Of a stretch of DNA of 64,000 bases, positions 52,169-62,048 are shown in pieces. The stretch is from Limnochorda pilosa (GTDB lineage: Bacteria; Bacillota; Limnochordia; Limnochordales; Limnochordaceae). Both the position numbers and the translations under genes were made by a program. The notes under the pieces were generated by a model, which worked only from the letters and a program-made list of their open reading frames with translations, was not told the DNA's origin and searched no databases. The DNA lies in assembly GCF_001544015.1 (NCBI RefSeq), contig NZ_AP014924.1, positions 124,001-188,000 on the forward strand. The letters are read 5' to 3'. How positions within the stretch are numbered: the first letter of the stretch is position 1; every line of letters starts with the position of its first letter.

Positions 52169-52729
52169 CTAGAATCCGCTGTCGCCCGGCTCGCCCGTGT
52201 CGCCCGTGTCACCCATGTCGCCGGTGGAGCCGCCCGCCAGAAGCAACTGGATCTCCTGAAGGGCCGTCGCCTGCTCCGCCAGAACAGTGGCCGGGTCTGC
52301 GTCGCCGCCGGCCACGGCGGCGGTCAGGGCCTCATCCACGGCCACCGCCTTGGCCAGGGCCCGCACCAGCGGGTCCTCACCGTCGGCCGAGACGCCGCCG
52401 GCGAACTCGCTGGCGCTCCGGCCGGTGGCCGCCTCCAGGTTCGGGATGATCCCGACGCCGTCGTCGCCCTCGGCCATCACCGAGCTGTCGTAGTTGGCCC
52501 CGTTGGGACCCTCCAGCAGGTTGATCACCGCCTGGACGTCGGTGGCGGCCAGAGCGGCGTCTACCAGGGCTGCCGCGGCGCTGGCCGGGCCGGCTGCGGG
52601 TTCCTCAGTGGTCGTCTCGTCCTGGGCGTCGACCAACGTGAGCATGGGCGCCAGGAACGCTGCCGCGAGAGCCAGGGTCAAGCCGGCGACCCACCCCCAG
52701 CGGGAGACACGCGTCCTACGATCCAGCAT
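52169..52729 (-). CDS. Secreted Ala/Asp-rich protein of unknown function
   Basis: 186 residues with a clear signal peptide (RRTRVSRWGWVAG, then LTLALAAAFLAPML, cleavage near VDAQD). The mature part is acidic, Ala-rich and helical, and ends in Gly-Asp repeats (GDMGDTGDTGEPGDSGF). No domain recognised. ATG at 52729 with GGAGGG upstream. It lies downstream of the two-component genes on the same strand but 205 bases away. Confidence 0.65.
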   Translation of the reverse strand: MLDRRTRVSRWGWVAGLTLALAAAFLAPMLTLVDAQDETTTEEPAAGPASAAAALVDAALAATDVQAVINLLEGPNGANYDSSVMAEGDDGVGIIPNLEAATGRSASEFAGGVSADGEDPLVRALAKAVAVDEALTAAVAGGDADPATVLAEQATALQEIQLLLAGGSTGDMGDTGDTGEPGDSGF

Positions 52730-52934
52730 CGTCTCACCCTCCGCAACGCGCGGGTTCTCGGACCCGCGGGATTCCGCCCTGAGGGCGGTACGACGTGCCG
52801 GCCGGCGTGACGTCGCACTGTCAGTCTCCCATGAATGGCCCCCGGAGACCATGGACGGCCAACCGGGCCCAGGTGTAAGTTCCGTACCGTCTGGTGCGCG
52901 AGAAGATCGTGACCGGCCCCGCCGCTTCGGGGGG

Positions 52935-53693
52935 TCACGGGCGGGCGGTGCGTGCCGCCGGCTCACCGCCCGAGTCCACGGCGGCGTCCGGCTCTGCCGT
53001 CTCGTCCGCCCCATCGCCCACGCCAGCGTCGAGCTGGTAGCCGAACCCGCGCACGGTACGGATCACCTCGGGCAGGGACTCGGGGCGCTGCAGCTTGTGA
53101 CGGAGGAGGTAGACGTACTTGGAGACGTCCTCGGGGGTCGCGTCCGGGCGGCTCCAGGCCTGCCGGGCGATCTCTGCCGCGGAGAGGACCCGGCCGGGGC
53201 GCCGGGCCAGAACGCTCAGCACCTGGTACTCCTTGGGCGAGAGGCGGATCTCCCGCCCGTCCAGGAGCACCCGCTTGGCCCGGTCGTCGATCTCCAGCGG
53301 GCCCAGGGTCATGTGGCTCTCCATGGGCTCGCCCGCCCGGTAGCGACGTTGGACGGCCTCGATGCGCGCCTCGATCTCGCTCAGGTCGAAGGGCTTGGTG
53401 ACGTAGTCGTCGGCCCCTTCCTTGAGGCCGCGCACCTTGTCCTCGGTGGCGTCCCGCACGGTGACCATGATGACCGGGACCTGGGAGGTCTCCCGGATCT
53501 CGGCCAGCACGTCCCAGCCGGAGCGCTCGGGCATCATCACGTCCAGGAGCACCAGCTGGGGGTCGTGGGCCACGAACTGGGTGAGGGCCTGGGAGCCGTC
53601 CCGGGCCGAGGCCACCTGGTGCCCGCGACCCCGCAGGAACTTCTCCAGCAGCAACAGGGACTGGGGATCGTCATCCACGACCAGAATGCGCAT
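52935..53693 (-). CDS. OmpR/PhoB-type response regulator
   Basis: 252 residues. The receiver domain has the acidic pocket (VVDDDP), phosphorylated Asp in LVLLDVMMPERSGWD, and TKPFD. The C-terminal winged helix shows IRLSPKEYQVLSVLARRPGR and YVYLLRHKLQ with IRTVRGFGYQL. Its start overlaps the histidine-kinase end by 23 bases. Target genes unknown; the unusually long C-terminal tail (about 28 residues) is Ala/Asp/Glu-rich. Confidence 0.93.
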   Translation of the reverse strand: MRILVVDDDPQSLLLLEKFLRGRGHQVASARDGSQALTQFVAHDPQLVLLDVMMPERSGWDVLAEIRETSQVPVIMVTVRDATEDKVRGLKEGADDYVTKPFDLSEIEARIEAVQRRYRAGEPMESHMTLGPLEIDDRAKRVLLDGREIRLSPKEYQVLSVLARRPGRVLSAAEIARQAWSRPDATPEDVSKYVYLLRHKLQRPESLPEVIRTVRGFGYQLDAGVGDGADETAEPDAAVDSGGEPAARTARP

Positions 53694-55308
53694 GCAGCTC
53701 AGCCTCCTCGGGAAGGTCGTCCGAAAGCTGGGGCCCCGACGTGGGCAGCTCCACCACGAACGTGGCCCCCTGCCGGCCGTCGCGCTCGGCGATGCGGTTG
53801 CCGGACTCGGCCCAGACGCGGCCGCCGTGGAGCTGGACGAAGCGGCGAACCACGGCCAGACCGAGCCCGATGCCCTCCTGGCCGGGCTCCTCCTGCCCGC
53901 CCAGCTGGACGAAGGGATCGAAGACCTTCTCCTCGTTGCCGGGCTCGAGACCCTTGCCGGTGTCGCTCACCTCCACGACGGTGACGCTTGCTCCGGGTTC
54001 GAGGCGCACCTGCACCACGCCGTGGCGGGTGAACTTGACCGCGTTGTGGAGCAGGTTGATCATGACCTGACGGAGCTTGGTCCGGTCGGCCATCACCCGC
54101 ACCCGCCTGGGCGCCAGGAGCCGCAGGCGGACGCTTCGACGCTCGGCCAGGAAGCGGACGTGGTCCCAGGCCCGGCCCACCAGCTCCACCAGCTCCACCG
54201 GCTCCAGGTGGAGCGGCTCCCGGTCCTCGCCCGTCCGGTTGAAGAAGAGGATGTTGTCGATCAGCTCCAGCAGGTGGTCGCCTGCCTGGAGGATGGCCTC
54301 GGTGTCCTCCCGCTGGCTTCGGGTGAGGCGGCCGTCGCTCTCCCGCAGCAGAAGCTGGGCATAGCCTCGTACCGAGTGGAGGGGGGTCTTCAGTTCGTGC
54401 CCCATGGTGGAGAGGAAACGCGACTTGGCCTGGTTCGCCTGCTCGAGCTCCCGGTTCACCTGCTGGAGCTGCCGGTTGGCCTCCTCCAGGCGCTCGTTCA
54501 CCTGGCGCAGCGCGTGGTCCCGGTGCGCGAGGGAATCGGCCATCTGGTTGAACTCGTGGGCCAGGGCCTCCAGCTCGTCGCCGCTGGTCACCTCGACCCT
54601 CGCCCCCAGGTCGCCCTCGCCCACGCGCTTGACGAAGCCCATCATCCGCCCCACCGGGCCCAGGATGGCCTGGAAGAGGGTGAAGGCCACGGCCAGCCCC
54701 GCCGCCACGAAGGCCAGGGCCAGGAGACCGATGCGGAGCTGGGTGTGCCGGATCTCTCCGTTGATCTGGGAGAGGGAAAGGCCCAGGCGGACGTACGAAG
54801 GCGCCGGCGCGGCCTCCTGCCCGTCGGCCGGGGCCGCGGGGGCCGCAGCGGGGGAAGAGGGGATCACCTGCAGCATGTCCAGGTACGGGGAGCCATCCGA
54901 GCCGCGGGAGGTGACCACCACCCGAGGCGAGGTTACCCCCGGACCGCCGGCCAGCACCGCCGCGAAGGCCCCAGGCAGCGACGGCACCTTGCCGTCCGAG
55001 GCGGCGCTGCTCTGCGAGAGGACCTGTCCGTCCTGGACGACCTGGGCATAGATCACCTCGCCCACCACGGCCCGGTAGGTGAGGAGGGTGAGGTAGAGGT
55101 CGCGCCGTAACGGCTCCTCGATCTCCTGGGCGGAGGCGGCTTCCTTGCGGAGGTCACTCAGAAGCAGCTCGCCCCGGCGCAGCAGCTGCTCGTAGAGGGC
55201 GTCCGCGATCTGGCGCGACGCCAGCCACCCCAGCGAGGCGGAGAGGGAGACCACGAAGAAGACGAAGGCGGCGACGAACTTGAAGCGCAGGCTGCGAGCG
55301 AAGCGCAC
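53671..55308 (-). CDS. Membrane sensor histidine kinase
   Basis: 545 residues. TM1 at about 9-28, an extracytoplasmic sensor of about 150 residues, TM2 (LLALAFVAAGLAVAFTLF), HAMP, a Gln-rich coiled coil (LEEANRQLQQVNRELEQ), HisKA with phospho-His in STMGHELKTPL, and the ATPase domain with NLLHNAVKFT, SDTGKGLE and GIGLGLAVV. Signals to the overlapping response regulator. The sensor domain matches no family I know. GTG start with only a weak ribosome site. Confidence 0.92.
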   Translation of the reverse strand: MRFARSLRFKFVAAFVFFVVSLSASLGWLASRQIADALYEQLLRRGELLLSDLRKEAASAQEIEEPLRRDLYLTLLTYRAVVGEVIYAQVVQDGQVLSQSSAASDGKVPSLPGAFAAVLAGGPGVTSPRVVVTSRGSDGSPYLDMLQVIPSSPAAAPAAPADGQEAAPAPSYVRLGLSLSQINGEIRHTQLRIGLLALAFVAAGLAVAFTLFQAILGPVGRMMGFVKRVGEGDLGARVEVTSGDELEALAHEFNQMADSLAHRDHALRQVNERLEEANRQLQQVNRELEQANQAKSRFLSTMGHELKTPLHSVRGYAQLLLRESDGRLTRSQREDTEAILQAGDHLLELIDNILFFNRTGEDREPLHLEPVELVELVGRAWDHVRFLAERRSVRLRLLAPRRVRVMADRTKLRQVMINLLHNAVKFTRHGVVQVRLEPGASVTVVEVSDTGKGLEPGNEEKVFDPFVQLGGQEEPGQEGIGLGLAVVRRFVQLHGGRVWAESGNRIAERDGRQGATFVVELPTSGPQLSDDLPEEAELHAHSGRG

Positions 55309-55397
55309 CGGCCATCACCAAACCATCATGGCCCATCTCGAGAGGTCGAGGCCATAGAAGGTCGGTTCCAATCCCGTACCGCCCGCCCGCCGGTCTC

Positions 55398-57137
55398 TCA
55401 GGATCTGGGCCCGCCTGAGTCCGCCCGCAGCTCGCGCCGCAGCACCTTACCCACCATGGACTTGGGCAGCTCGTCCCGGAACTCCACGATCCGGGGCACC
55501 TTGTAGCCCGCCAGGCGCTCCCGGCAGAAAGCGATCAGCTCGTCCTCGGAGAGGTTCTCACCCTCCTTCACCACCACGAAGGCCTTCACCCGCTCCCCCG
55601 CGTAGGGGTCGGGCACGCCTGTGACGGCCGCCTCCCTGACCTTTGGATGCTGGTAGAGGACCTCCTCCACCTCCCGGGGGTAGACGTTGAAGCCGCCGGT
55701 GAGGATCAGGTCCTTCTTCCGCTCCACGATGGCGATGTAGCCGTCCTCGTCCATGCGGGCCACGTCGCCGGTGTAGAGCCATCCGTCCCGGATGGTGGCC
55801 GCCGTCTCCTCGGGCCGGTTCCAGTAGCCCTTCATCACCTGAGGCCCCTTCACCACCAGCTCTCCCGTCTCGCCGGGGGGAAGCTCCCGCTCGCCCGTCT
55901 CCAGGTCCACGATGCGGCAGAGGGTCCCGGGGGCGGGGATCCCCACCGTTCCCGGCTTGCTCCGGTGCACGGGGTTCCCCGAGACGAAGGGCGACGCCTC
56001 CGAGAGGCCGTATCCCTCCACGATGCGACCGCCCGAGCGCTGCTCGAACCGCCGCATCACCTCCACCGGCAGGGGGGCGGCCCCCGAGTTCATCATCTGG
56101 AGGGAGCTCAGGTCGTAGCGGGCGCTCTCGGGGGCGTTCAGGATCGCGATGTACATGGTGGGTACCCCCGGGAAGTGGGTGGGCCGGCCGCGGTGGATAG
56201 TGCGCAGGACCTCCTCGAGGCGGAACCGCGGGAGCGCGATGAGGGTGTGCCCGTGGAAGAGGGCGAAGTTGAGGCACGTGGTGAGCCCGTACGAGTGGAA
56301 GAAGGGGAGGACGGCCAGCACTCGGTGGTAGCCCCGGAAGAGCTCGGCCCCGGCCACGCCCGCGAGCTGCTCCACGTTGACCACCAGGTTGGCGTGGGTG
56401 AGCATGGCGCCCTTCGGGGTGCCGGTGGTGCCGCCCGTGTACTGGAGGCAGGCCACCGTCTCCTGCGGGTCGACGGGTCCCTGGGGGGCCTGCCAGCCCT
56501 GACGCCGGGCCTGCCGGATCAGGTGCGAGAGGTTGTGATGGCCGGCCCCTCGCGGGGCGGGCACCCATTGGCGCTGCCGCCGGGCCTGCAAGGGTTGGAG
56601 CAGGGCCAGGAGCGGGGGCAGGTACTCCCGAATACGGGTGTACACCACCGTCTCCAGGTGGCGGAGCTCCTGCTCCCGCCGGGCACGCTCCAGCGTGGGG
56701 AGCATCTGGTCCAGCACCACCAGCGCCCGGGCCCCTGAATCCTCCAGCAGGAAGGCGAGCTCGCGCGGCGTGTACAGAGGGTTCACCTGCACCACCACCG
56801 CGCCCAGCCGCAGGACGCCCAGGTAGGCCACCACGTACTGGGGGCTGTTGGGCAGCATGACGGCCACCCGGTCACCGCGGGCCACGCCCAGGCGGTGGAG
56901 CGCGGCCGCGAGGAGGCGGCTCTCCTCCTGGATCCGGGCGAAGGAGAAGCGGGCGCCGAAGAACTCCACCAGCGGGCGGCGGGCCGCCTCGGAGCCCAAG
57001 AGCGCGACCTGCCGGTCGAACCGTTCGGGGATCGTCTCCGGCGGCACCTGGAGATCCGCGCCGGTGCCTTCCGGATAGAAGCGGGCCCATGGCCGCTGGC
57101 CCGGGGCCGGGGCGTTCAAGACCTTCTCCTCGTGCAT
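55398..57137 (-). CDS. Long-chain acyl-CoA synthetase (AMP-forming)
   Basis: 579 residues. YTGGTTGTPKGAML is the AMP-binding P-loop, EGYGLSEASPFVS the substrate/AMP motif, YTGDVARMDEDGYIAIVER the hinge, and PKSMVGKVLRREL carries the catalytic Lys. Activates fatty acids with ATP and CoA. The hydroxyacyl-CoA dehydrogenase at 27.8 kb may use its products; they are not linked. No convincing ribosome site before the ATG at 57137. Confidence 0.9.
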   Translation of the reverse strand: MHEEKVLNAPAPGQRPWARFYPEGTGADLQVPPETIPERFDRQVALLGSEAARRPLVEFFGARFSFARIQEESRLLAAALHRLGVARGDRVAVMLPNSPQYVVAYLGVLRLGAVVVQVNPLYTPRELAFLLEDSGARALVVLDQMLPTLERARREQELRHLETVVYTRIREYLPPLLALLQPLQARRQRQWVPAPRGAGHHNLSHLIRQARRQGWQAPQGPVDPQETVACLQYTGGTTGTPKGAMLTHANLVVNVEQLAGVAGAELFRGYHRVLAVLPFFHSYGLTTCLNFALFHGHTLIALPRFRLEEVLRTIHRGRPTHFPGVPTMYIAILNAPESARYDLSSLQMMNSGAAPLPVEVMRRFEQRSGGRIVEGYGLSEASPFVSGNPVHRSKPGTVGIPAPGTLCRIVDLETGERELPPGETGELVVKGPQVMKGYWNRPEETAATIRDGWLYTGDVARMDEDGYIAIVERKKDLILTGGFNVYPREVEEVLYQHPKVREAAVTGVPDPYAGERVKAFVVVKEGENLSEDELIAFCRERLAGYKVPRIVEFRDELPKSMVGKVLRRELRADSGGPRS

Positions 57138-57519
57138 CTGCGTCGCCCGGAGGACCCGGGCGCTCCCTCCCCCCGTGGACGGAACCGTGGCAGCGATGGT
57201 CGCGGCCCTGGGACGGATCCGCCGGCAACATGCCCCTTGGTACCAAAAGATTCGGCTGGGTTATAATCGATTCCTGTTGTTCCTGCGTTCACAAAGCAGG
57301 CAAGGTTTCTGAGACGATCAGATGAAGGAAGCTTTCTTCAAGATACGGAATGGATAGCCGAAGGGTGGGGGCGCGGGTCGTCCCGCCCTCATCGATGCGG
57401 GAAGCAGGCATCCCTCGAGCTGCGGCCGGGCATCCTTCCCCACGGGAACGCGCGCCGGGGAGGAAAGCCCTGGCCCCGCGGTGAAGCGGGAGCCTGAACC
57501 GGGGTCGGAGGGCTGGACG
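57138..57519. other. Intergenic region with promoter and possible structured leader
   Basis: A 382-base divergent gap. TATAAT occurs at 57262-57267 on the plus strand with a poor -35 (TTGGTA at 57237, 19-base spacer). Downstream, inverted repeats such as CCTGC/GCAGG (57282-57300) and several GC-rich stems precede the DUF559 gene. The long leader (about 245 bases) could hold a regulatory RNA, but it matches none of the riboswitch consensus patterns I compared it with. Confidence 0.3.
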
Positions 57520-58017
57520 GTGGCGAACACCAAGCGCGAACGGGCACGCCTCCAGCGGTGGGCCGAGCGGGAGGCGTGGCGGGCTCCCGGGGGCCGGGAA
57601 GGCGCACGCGGGATGCACGAACCAGGAGGGCTCGAGTACCTGGCCGGGGAGGACCCGCGAGCCCCTGCGCGGGCGTCCCGGGGCCCGGTGCCCCATGGGC
57701 GCGTCTGGGACCACCAGTCCCGATCTCCCTTCGAGGACGAGCTGGCCCGGGCGCTGAGGCGCGCGGGGGTCTCCGGCTTCGAGCAGAACGCGCGCCTGGG
57801 GCCCTGGGAGCTGGACTTCGTCTGGCGGCGGGAGAAGCTGGCGGTGGAGGTGGACGGCTTCACCCACCTGTCCAACGAGCGCCGGGAGCTCGATCGTCGC
57901 AAGGAGCTGGTCCTGGCGGAACAGGGTTATCGGCTGCTGCGGTTCCAGAATCAGGAGGTTCGGGCCCGCCCGGCGGCGTGCGTGCGGAGGATCCGGGAGG
58001 CGTTGCGGGGCTCCTGA
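57520..58017 (+). CDS. DUF559 endonuclease-like protein
   Basis: 165 residues. The C-terminal ~100 residues are the DUF559/very-short-patch-repair-like fold: SPFEDELARALRRAG, then GPWELDFVWRREKLAVEVDG (the D...ExD core of the PD-(D/E)xK nucleases), and GYRLLRFQNQEV. May cut or bind DNA; role unknown. The N-terminal ~65 residues are basic and low-complexity. GTG at 57520 has GGAGGG 6 bases upstream; GTG at 57481 has none. Confidence 0.78.
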   Translation: MANTKRERARLQRWAEREAWRAPGGREGARGMHEPGGLEYLAGEDPRAPARASRGPVPHGRVWDHQSRSPFEDELARALRRAGVSGFEQNARLGPWELDFVWRREKLAVEVDGFTHLSNERRELDRRKELVLAEQGYRLLRFQNQEVRARPAACVRRIREALRGS

Positions 58018-58089
58018 AAGGGGACCCGCGCGCCGGCGAGCTCGGCCCTGGAGGGCCGGCGCCCGGCCCTGAGGAGGCGCTGATTCGCA

Positions 58090-60102
58090 ATGGTGGAAAA
58101 CGACGTGCTCGAGCAGATCGCCAACACGGTCCGGGTGCTAGCGGCGGAGGCGGTGGAGAAGGCGAACTCGGGCCACCCAGGCCTGCCCCTGGGAGCGGCC
58201 GAGATCGGAAGCATCCTTTTCGCGGAGACCCTCCGCCACGACCCGGCCGACCCCCGCTGGCCGAACCGGGACCGGTTCGTGCTCTCGGCGGGGCACGGCT
58301 CGATGCTCCTCTACGCGCTGCTGCACCTGTCGGGTTACCCCCTGCCCATGGAGGAGATCGAGCGCTTCCGCCAGCTGGGCTCGATGACCCCAGGTCACCC
58401 CGAGTACGGGCGCACCGCGGGGGTGGAGACCACCACCGGGCCCCTGGGCCAGGGCCTCGGCAACGCGGTGGGTATGGCCCTGGCCGAGCGGATGCTGGCC
58501 GAGCGCTTCAACCGCCCCGGATTTCCGGTGGTTGACCACCTCACCTACTGCCTCGCGGGCGACGGCGACATGATGGAGGGCGTCGCCTCGGAGGCGGCCT
58601 CCCTGGCTGGGCACCTGGGCCTGGGGCGCGTGATCGTGCTCTACGACGCGAACCGCATCTCCATCGAGGGAAGCACCGAGCTGGCCTTCAGCGAGGACGT
58701 GGCCGCCCGCTTCCGGGCCTACGGCTGGCACGTGCAGGCGGTGGACGGCTACGATCTGGAGGGGCTGCGCGGCGCCCTGGCCGCGGCCCGGGCCGAGGAA
58801 GGGCGACCCAGCCTGATCGTGGCGCGCACCCGGATCGCCCGGCGAAGCCTGCTGGAAGGCGACGCGGAGGCCCACGGGGCCCCCCTTGGGTCCGAAGCGG
58901 TCGCCCGGCTGAAGGCGGACCTGGGCTGGCCCGAGGAGCCCTTCCACGTGCCCGGAGCGGTGCGGGCCTTCTTCGAGCGGCGCCGGGCGGAGTGGGCTGC
59001 GGCGCGCCGGACCTGGCAGGAGCTCTTCGACCGCTGGTCCGCAGCCTTCCCCGACCTCCGGCGGGCGTGGGACGAGGCCACGGGCCTGGTGCTGCCCGCG
59101 GACCTGCCGGAAAGGCTGCCCCGCTTCGAGCCGGGGGGCAAGCCCGTGGCCACCCGGAGCGCCGGCGGGAAGGTGCTCCAGGCCCTGGCCGAAGCGCTCC
59201 CGTACCTGGCGGGCGGTTCCGCCGACCTGGCCCCCTCCACCAAGACGTACCTGGAGGCATGCGAGGCCGTGGGCCCCGGCGCATACGGCGGGCGGAACCT
59301 CCACTTCGGCGTGCGCGAGCACGGCATGGGCGCGGTGCTGAACGGCATGGCGCTGCACGGCGGGTGGCGGGTCTTCGGCTCCACTTTCCTGGTCTTCTCG
59401 GACTACATGCGCCCCTCCATCCGGCTGGCGGCCCTCATGGGCCTGCCCGTGGTCTACGTCTTCACCCACGACTCCATCTGGGTGGGCGAGGACGGCCCCA
59501 CCCACCAGCCCGTGGAGCAGCTGGAGGCGCTCCGCCTCATCCCCAACCTGGCCGTGATCCGGCCGGCCGATGCCCGCGAGACGTCCGAGGCGTGGCTCGA
59601 GGCGCTGGGGCGAGGTACGGGGCCCACCGCCCTGATCCTCAGCCGGCAGAACTTGCCGATCCTGCCGGTGCCCGACGCGCCCGCGACCCTGGTGGGACGG
59701 GGCGGGTACGTCGTCCGGCGGGAGCCGGAAGGAACGGCGCCCGATCTGGTACTGGTGGCCACGGGATCCGAGGTGGCGCTGGCCCTGGAGGCGGCCGGCC
59801 GCCTGGCGGGCGAGGGCCTCGCCTGCCGGGTGGTCTCCATGCCGTGGCGGGAGCGGTTCGTGGAGCAGCCCGAGGCGTACCAGGGGGCGGTGCTCCCCGA
59901 AGAGGCTCCCCGGCTCTTCCTGGAGGCCGGGGTGGGCCAGGGCTGGTGGCGCCTGGCCCGGCGGGGCGACGGGTTCGTCACCCAGGACGGGTTCGGTGAG
60001 AGCGGGCCGGGCGGCCAGGTGGCCGCGCACTTCGGTTTCTCCGCGGACCGGGTGACAGCAGAGGCCCGAGCCCTGGTGAAGCGGGCCCGCTCCCGGCGGT
60101 GA
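58090..60102 (+). CDS. tkt: Transketolase
   Basis: Thiamine-diphosphate enzyme of the pentose phosphate pathway. 670 residues with [15 protein letters not shown], the TPP/Mg motif [21 protein letters not shown], catalytic Glu in [20 protein letters not shown], and [22 protein letters not shown], all canonical. ATG with GGAGG 12 bases upstream. The mobA-moeA fusion starts one base after the stop codon. Confidence 0.96.
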   Translation: MVENDVLEQIANTVRVLAAEAVEKANSGHPGLPLGAAEIGSILFAETLRHDPADPRWPNRDRFVLSAGHGSMLLYALLHLSGYPLPMEEIERFRQLGSMTPGHPEYGRTAGVETTTGPLGQGLGNAVGMALAERMLAERFNRPGFPVVDHLTYCLAGDGDMMEGVASEAASLAGHLGLGRVIVLYDANRISIEGSTELAFSEDVAARFRAYGWHVQAVDGYDLEGLRGALAAARAEEGRPSLIVARTRIARRSLLEGDAEAHGAPLGSEAVARLKADLGWPEEPFHVPGAVRAFFERRRAEWAAARRTWQELFDRWSAAFPDLRRAWDEATGLVLPADLPERLPRFEPGGKPVATRSAGGKVLQALAEALPYLAGGSADLAPSTKTYLEACEAVGPGAYGGRNLHFGVREHGMGAVLNGMALHGGWRVFGSTFLVFSDYMRPSIRLAALMGLPVVYVFTHDSIWVGEDGPTHQPVEQLEALRLIPNLAVIRPADARETSEAWLEALGRGTGPTALILSRQNLPILPVPDAPATLVGRGGYVVRREPEGTAPDLVLVATGSEVALALEAAGRLAGEGLACRVVSMPWRERFVEQPEAYQGAVLPEEAPRLFLEAGVGQGWWRLARRGDGFVTQDGFGESGPGGQVAAHFGFSADRVTAEARALVKRARSRR

Positions 60103-60103
60103 G

Positions 60104-62047
60104 GTGAACTCCGTGGGGGTGCAAGGCGGGGGCGTTGGACCGGACCAGGTGACCGCAGTCTTGCTGGCGGGCGGGCTCAGCAGCCGCATGGGTACCGAGA
60201 AGGCCCTGCTCACCCTGGACGGTGAGAGGCTGGTCGAGCGGGTGGCCCGGGTGCTGGAGCTCTTCCCCCGGCGGCTCCTGGTTCTGGACGTGCCTGGCAC
60301 CGGTCCGCTCCGTAGCGGCGAGCTCCTTCCGGAGTGGCCGCGGGCCTACGACCGCTTCCCCGGTACTGGACCCTTGGGCGCCCTGGCCACCGCCCTGGCC
60401 GTCGTCGAAACCCCCTGGATCGTCGTGGCCGCCTGCGACATGCCGTTCCTTACCCCGGCGTACTACCGGGGCCTGGTGGAACGCCTGGGCCCGGGCTGCC
60501 GCGCGCTGGTGCCCCGCTGGCACGGGGGGGCCGAACCGCTGGCCGGGGCGTACCACCGAGAGGCCCTGCCCGAGCTGGAGCAGGCCCTGGCCCGGGGCGA
60601 GCGACGGGTGCTGGATGCGGTGACCCGCCTGCCCCAATGCGGATGCGAACCTGGCTGGCTGGAGGCCCTGAAGCCCGACCGGCTTTTCCGCAACGTGAAC
60701 CGCCCCGAGGAGTACCGGGCCCTCCTCGAAGAGGGACCCACCCCCGGGCAGCGGGCCTTCGCCGGGGCGGCGGCCGTTTCCCTCGAGGAGGCTCAGCACC
60801 GGCTCCTGGCGGAGCTGGCGCCGCTGGCGGGCGAGGTGGTGCCCCTGGGCGAGGCCCTGAGACGCCACGCGGCCCGGGACGTGCGGGCGCCCCGTCCCGT
60901 TCCCGCGGAGCCCCGGGCGGCTCTGGACGGGTATGCCGTGCGGTGTGAAGACCTCGGAACGCTCGATACGGATGCGATCGTCTGGCTGCCCCTGGCGGGC
61001 CAGCAGGCCGCCGGGCTGGGAGCGCCCGCGCCCTTGCCGCCGGGGGCCGTTCACCGGGTGGCCACCGGCGCCGTTCTCCCCCAGGGCGCCGACGCGGTGG
61101 TGCGCTGGGAAGAGGTCGAGGTGCGCAGGACGGCGCACGGCATGGTGGAGGTGGGTTTCCGCCGCGCGCTGGAGGCCGGGGAGGGGGTCGTGCCGGCGGG
61201 TGAGGAGGCTGCACAGGGCCAGCTCCTCCTCCGGGTGGGGTCCCGGGTGGACGCGGCGGCCGCAGGGCGGCTGGCGGTGGCAGGCCTGCAAGAGGTGGTG
61301 GTCCGGCGTCGTCCCCGGGTCTGGCTGATCACTCTGGGCGACGAGCTGCTGGCGCCGGGGGCGCCCTACCAGACCGGGGGCACCTACGACTCCAACGGGG
61401 TGATGCTGGCCGGCTGGCTGCGCTGCCTGCCTGTGGAGCTCACGGTGCGCGGGCCTCTGCCCGATGACCTCGCGGCGCTCACCGCGGGCCTTTCGGAGGC
61501 GACGGAGGCAGGGGCGGACCTGGTGATCACCAGCGGCGGGATCTCCGCGGGGCCCTACGACCTGGTGGCGCCGGCCCTGGAAGCCCTCGCAGGCCGGATC
61601 CTCTTCCGGCAGGTCCGGGTCCACCCGGGGAAGGCGTGCGCGGCGGCGATCGTCCGTGGGGTACCGGTGGTGGCCGTTCCGGGCAGCCCCTCGGCGGCAG
61701 CCGTGGACTACTGGGTGCTGGTGCGCCCGGCCCTCGTCCGGCTCCTGGGCGGCCGGTGGGAGCCCCTGCGGCTGCGGCTGCCCCTGGCGGGCGGCTACCC
61801 GAGGCCGAGCCGGCAGCGCCGTCTCCTCTGGGCCCGCCTGCTGGCAGGGCCCGACGGGGCCCCGTGGGTCCAGGCGGGAGCGGTGCAGCGGTCCAGCGCG
61901 GTGGCGAGCCTGGCGGGCGCCTCCTGCCTGGTGGAGGTTCCGGCCGGCTCCGGCCCCGTTCCCGAAGGCGAGCGCGTGACCACGTGGCTCCTGGAGCTGG
62001 AGGCCTCGGAGACCAGCGACGAAGCCGCGACGAGCGGGAGGCGATGA
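60104..62047 (+). CDS. Molybdenum cofactor fusion protein MobA-MoeA
   Basis: 647 residues. Residues about 15-215 are MobA, which attaches GMP to molybdopterin: VLLAGGLSSRMGTEKALL, GTGPLGALATAL and ACDMPFL. Residues about 225-640 are MoeA, which inserts molybdate: LDGYAVRCEDL, TGAVLPQGADAVV, LGDELL, YDSNGVML, ITSGGISAGPYD and VPGSPSAAA. Both halves keep their motifs, so the fusion probably channels the cofactor. The window's SorA needs molybdenum cofactor, though sulfite-oxidase-type enzymes normally use it without GMP. GTG at 60104; GTG at 60113, better placed after GGTGAGG, is an alternative. Confidence 0.9.
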   Translation: MNSVGVQGGGVGPDQVTAVLLAGGLSSRMGTEKALLTLDGERLVERVARVLELFPRRLLVLDVPGTGPLRSGELLPEWPRAYDRFPGTGPLGALATALAVVETPWIVVAACDMPFLTPAYYRGLVERLGPGCRALVPRWHGGAEPLAGAYHREALPELEQALARGERRVLDAVTRLPQCGCEPGWLEALKPDRLFRNVNRPEEYRALLEEGPTPGQRAFAGAAAVSLEEAQHRLLAELAPLAGEVVPLGEALRRHAARDVRAPRPVPAEPRAALDGYAVRCEDLGTLDTDAIVWLPLAGQQAAGLGAPAPLPPGAVHRVATGAVLPQGADAVVRWEEVEVRRTAHGMVEVGFRRALEAGEGVVPAGEEAAQGQLLLRVGSRVDAAAAGRLAVAGLQEVVVRRRPRVWLITLGDELLAPGAPYQTGGTYDSNGVMLAGWLRCLPVELTVRGPLPDDLAALTAGLSEATEAGADLVITSGGISAGPYDLVAPALEALAGRILFRQVRVHPGKACAAAIVRGVPVVAVPGSPSAAAVDYWVLVRPALVRLLGGRWEPLRLRLPLAGGYPRPSRQRRLLWARLLAGPDGAPWVQAGAVQRSSAVASLAGASCLVEVPAGSGPVPEGERVTTWLLELEASETSDEAATSGRR

Positions 62048-62048
62048 G

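Noticed and set aside
57455-57480. GAGGAAAG motif resembling the start of RNase P RNA
   Set aside because: The following bases do not match the conserved RNase P core, and a protein gene begins within about 60 bases.
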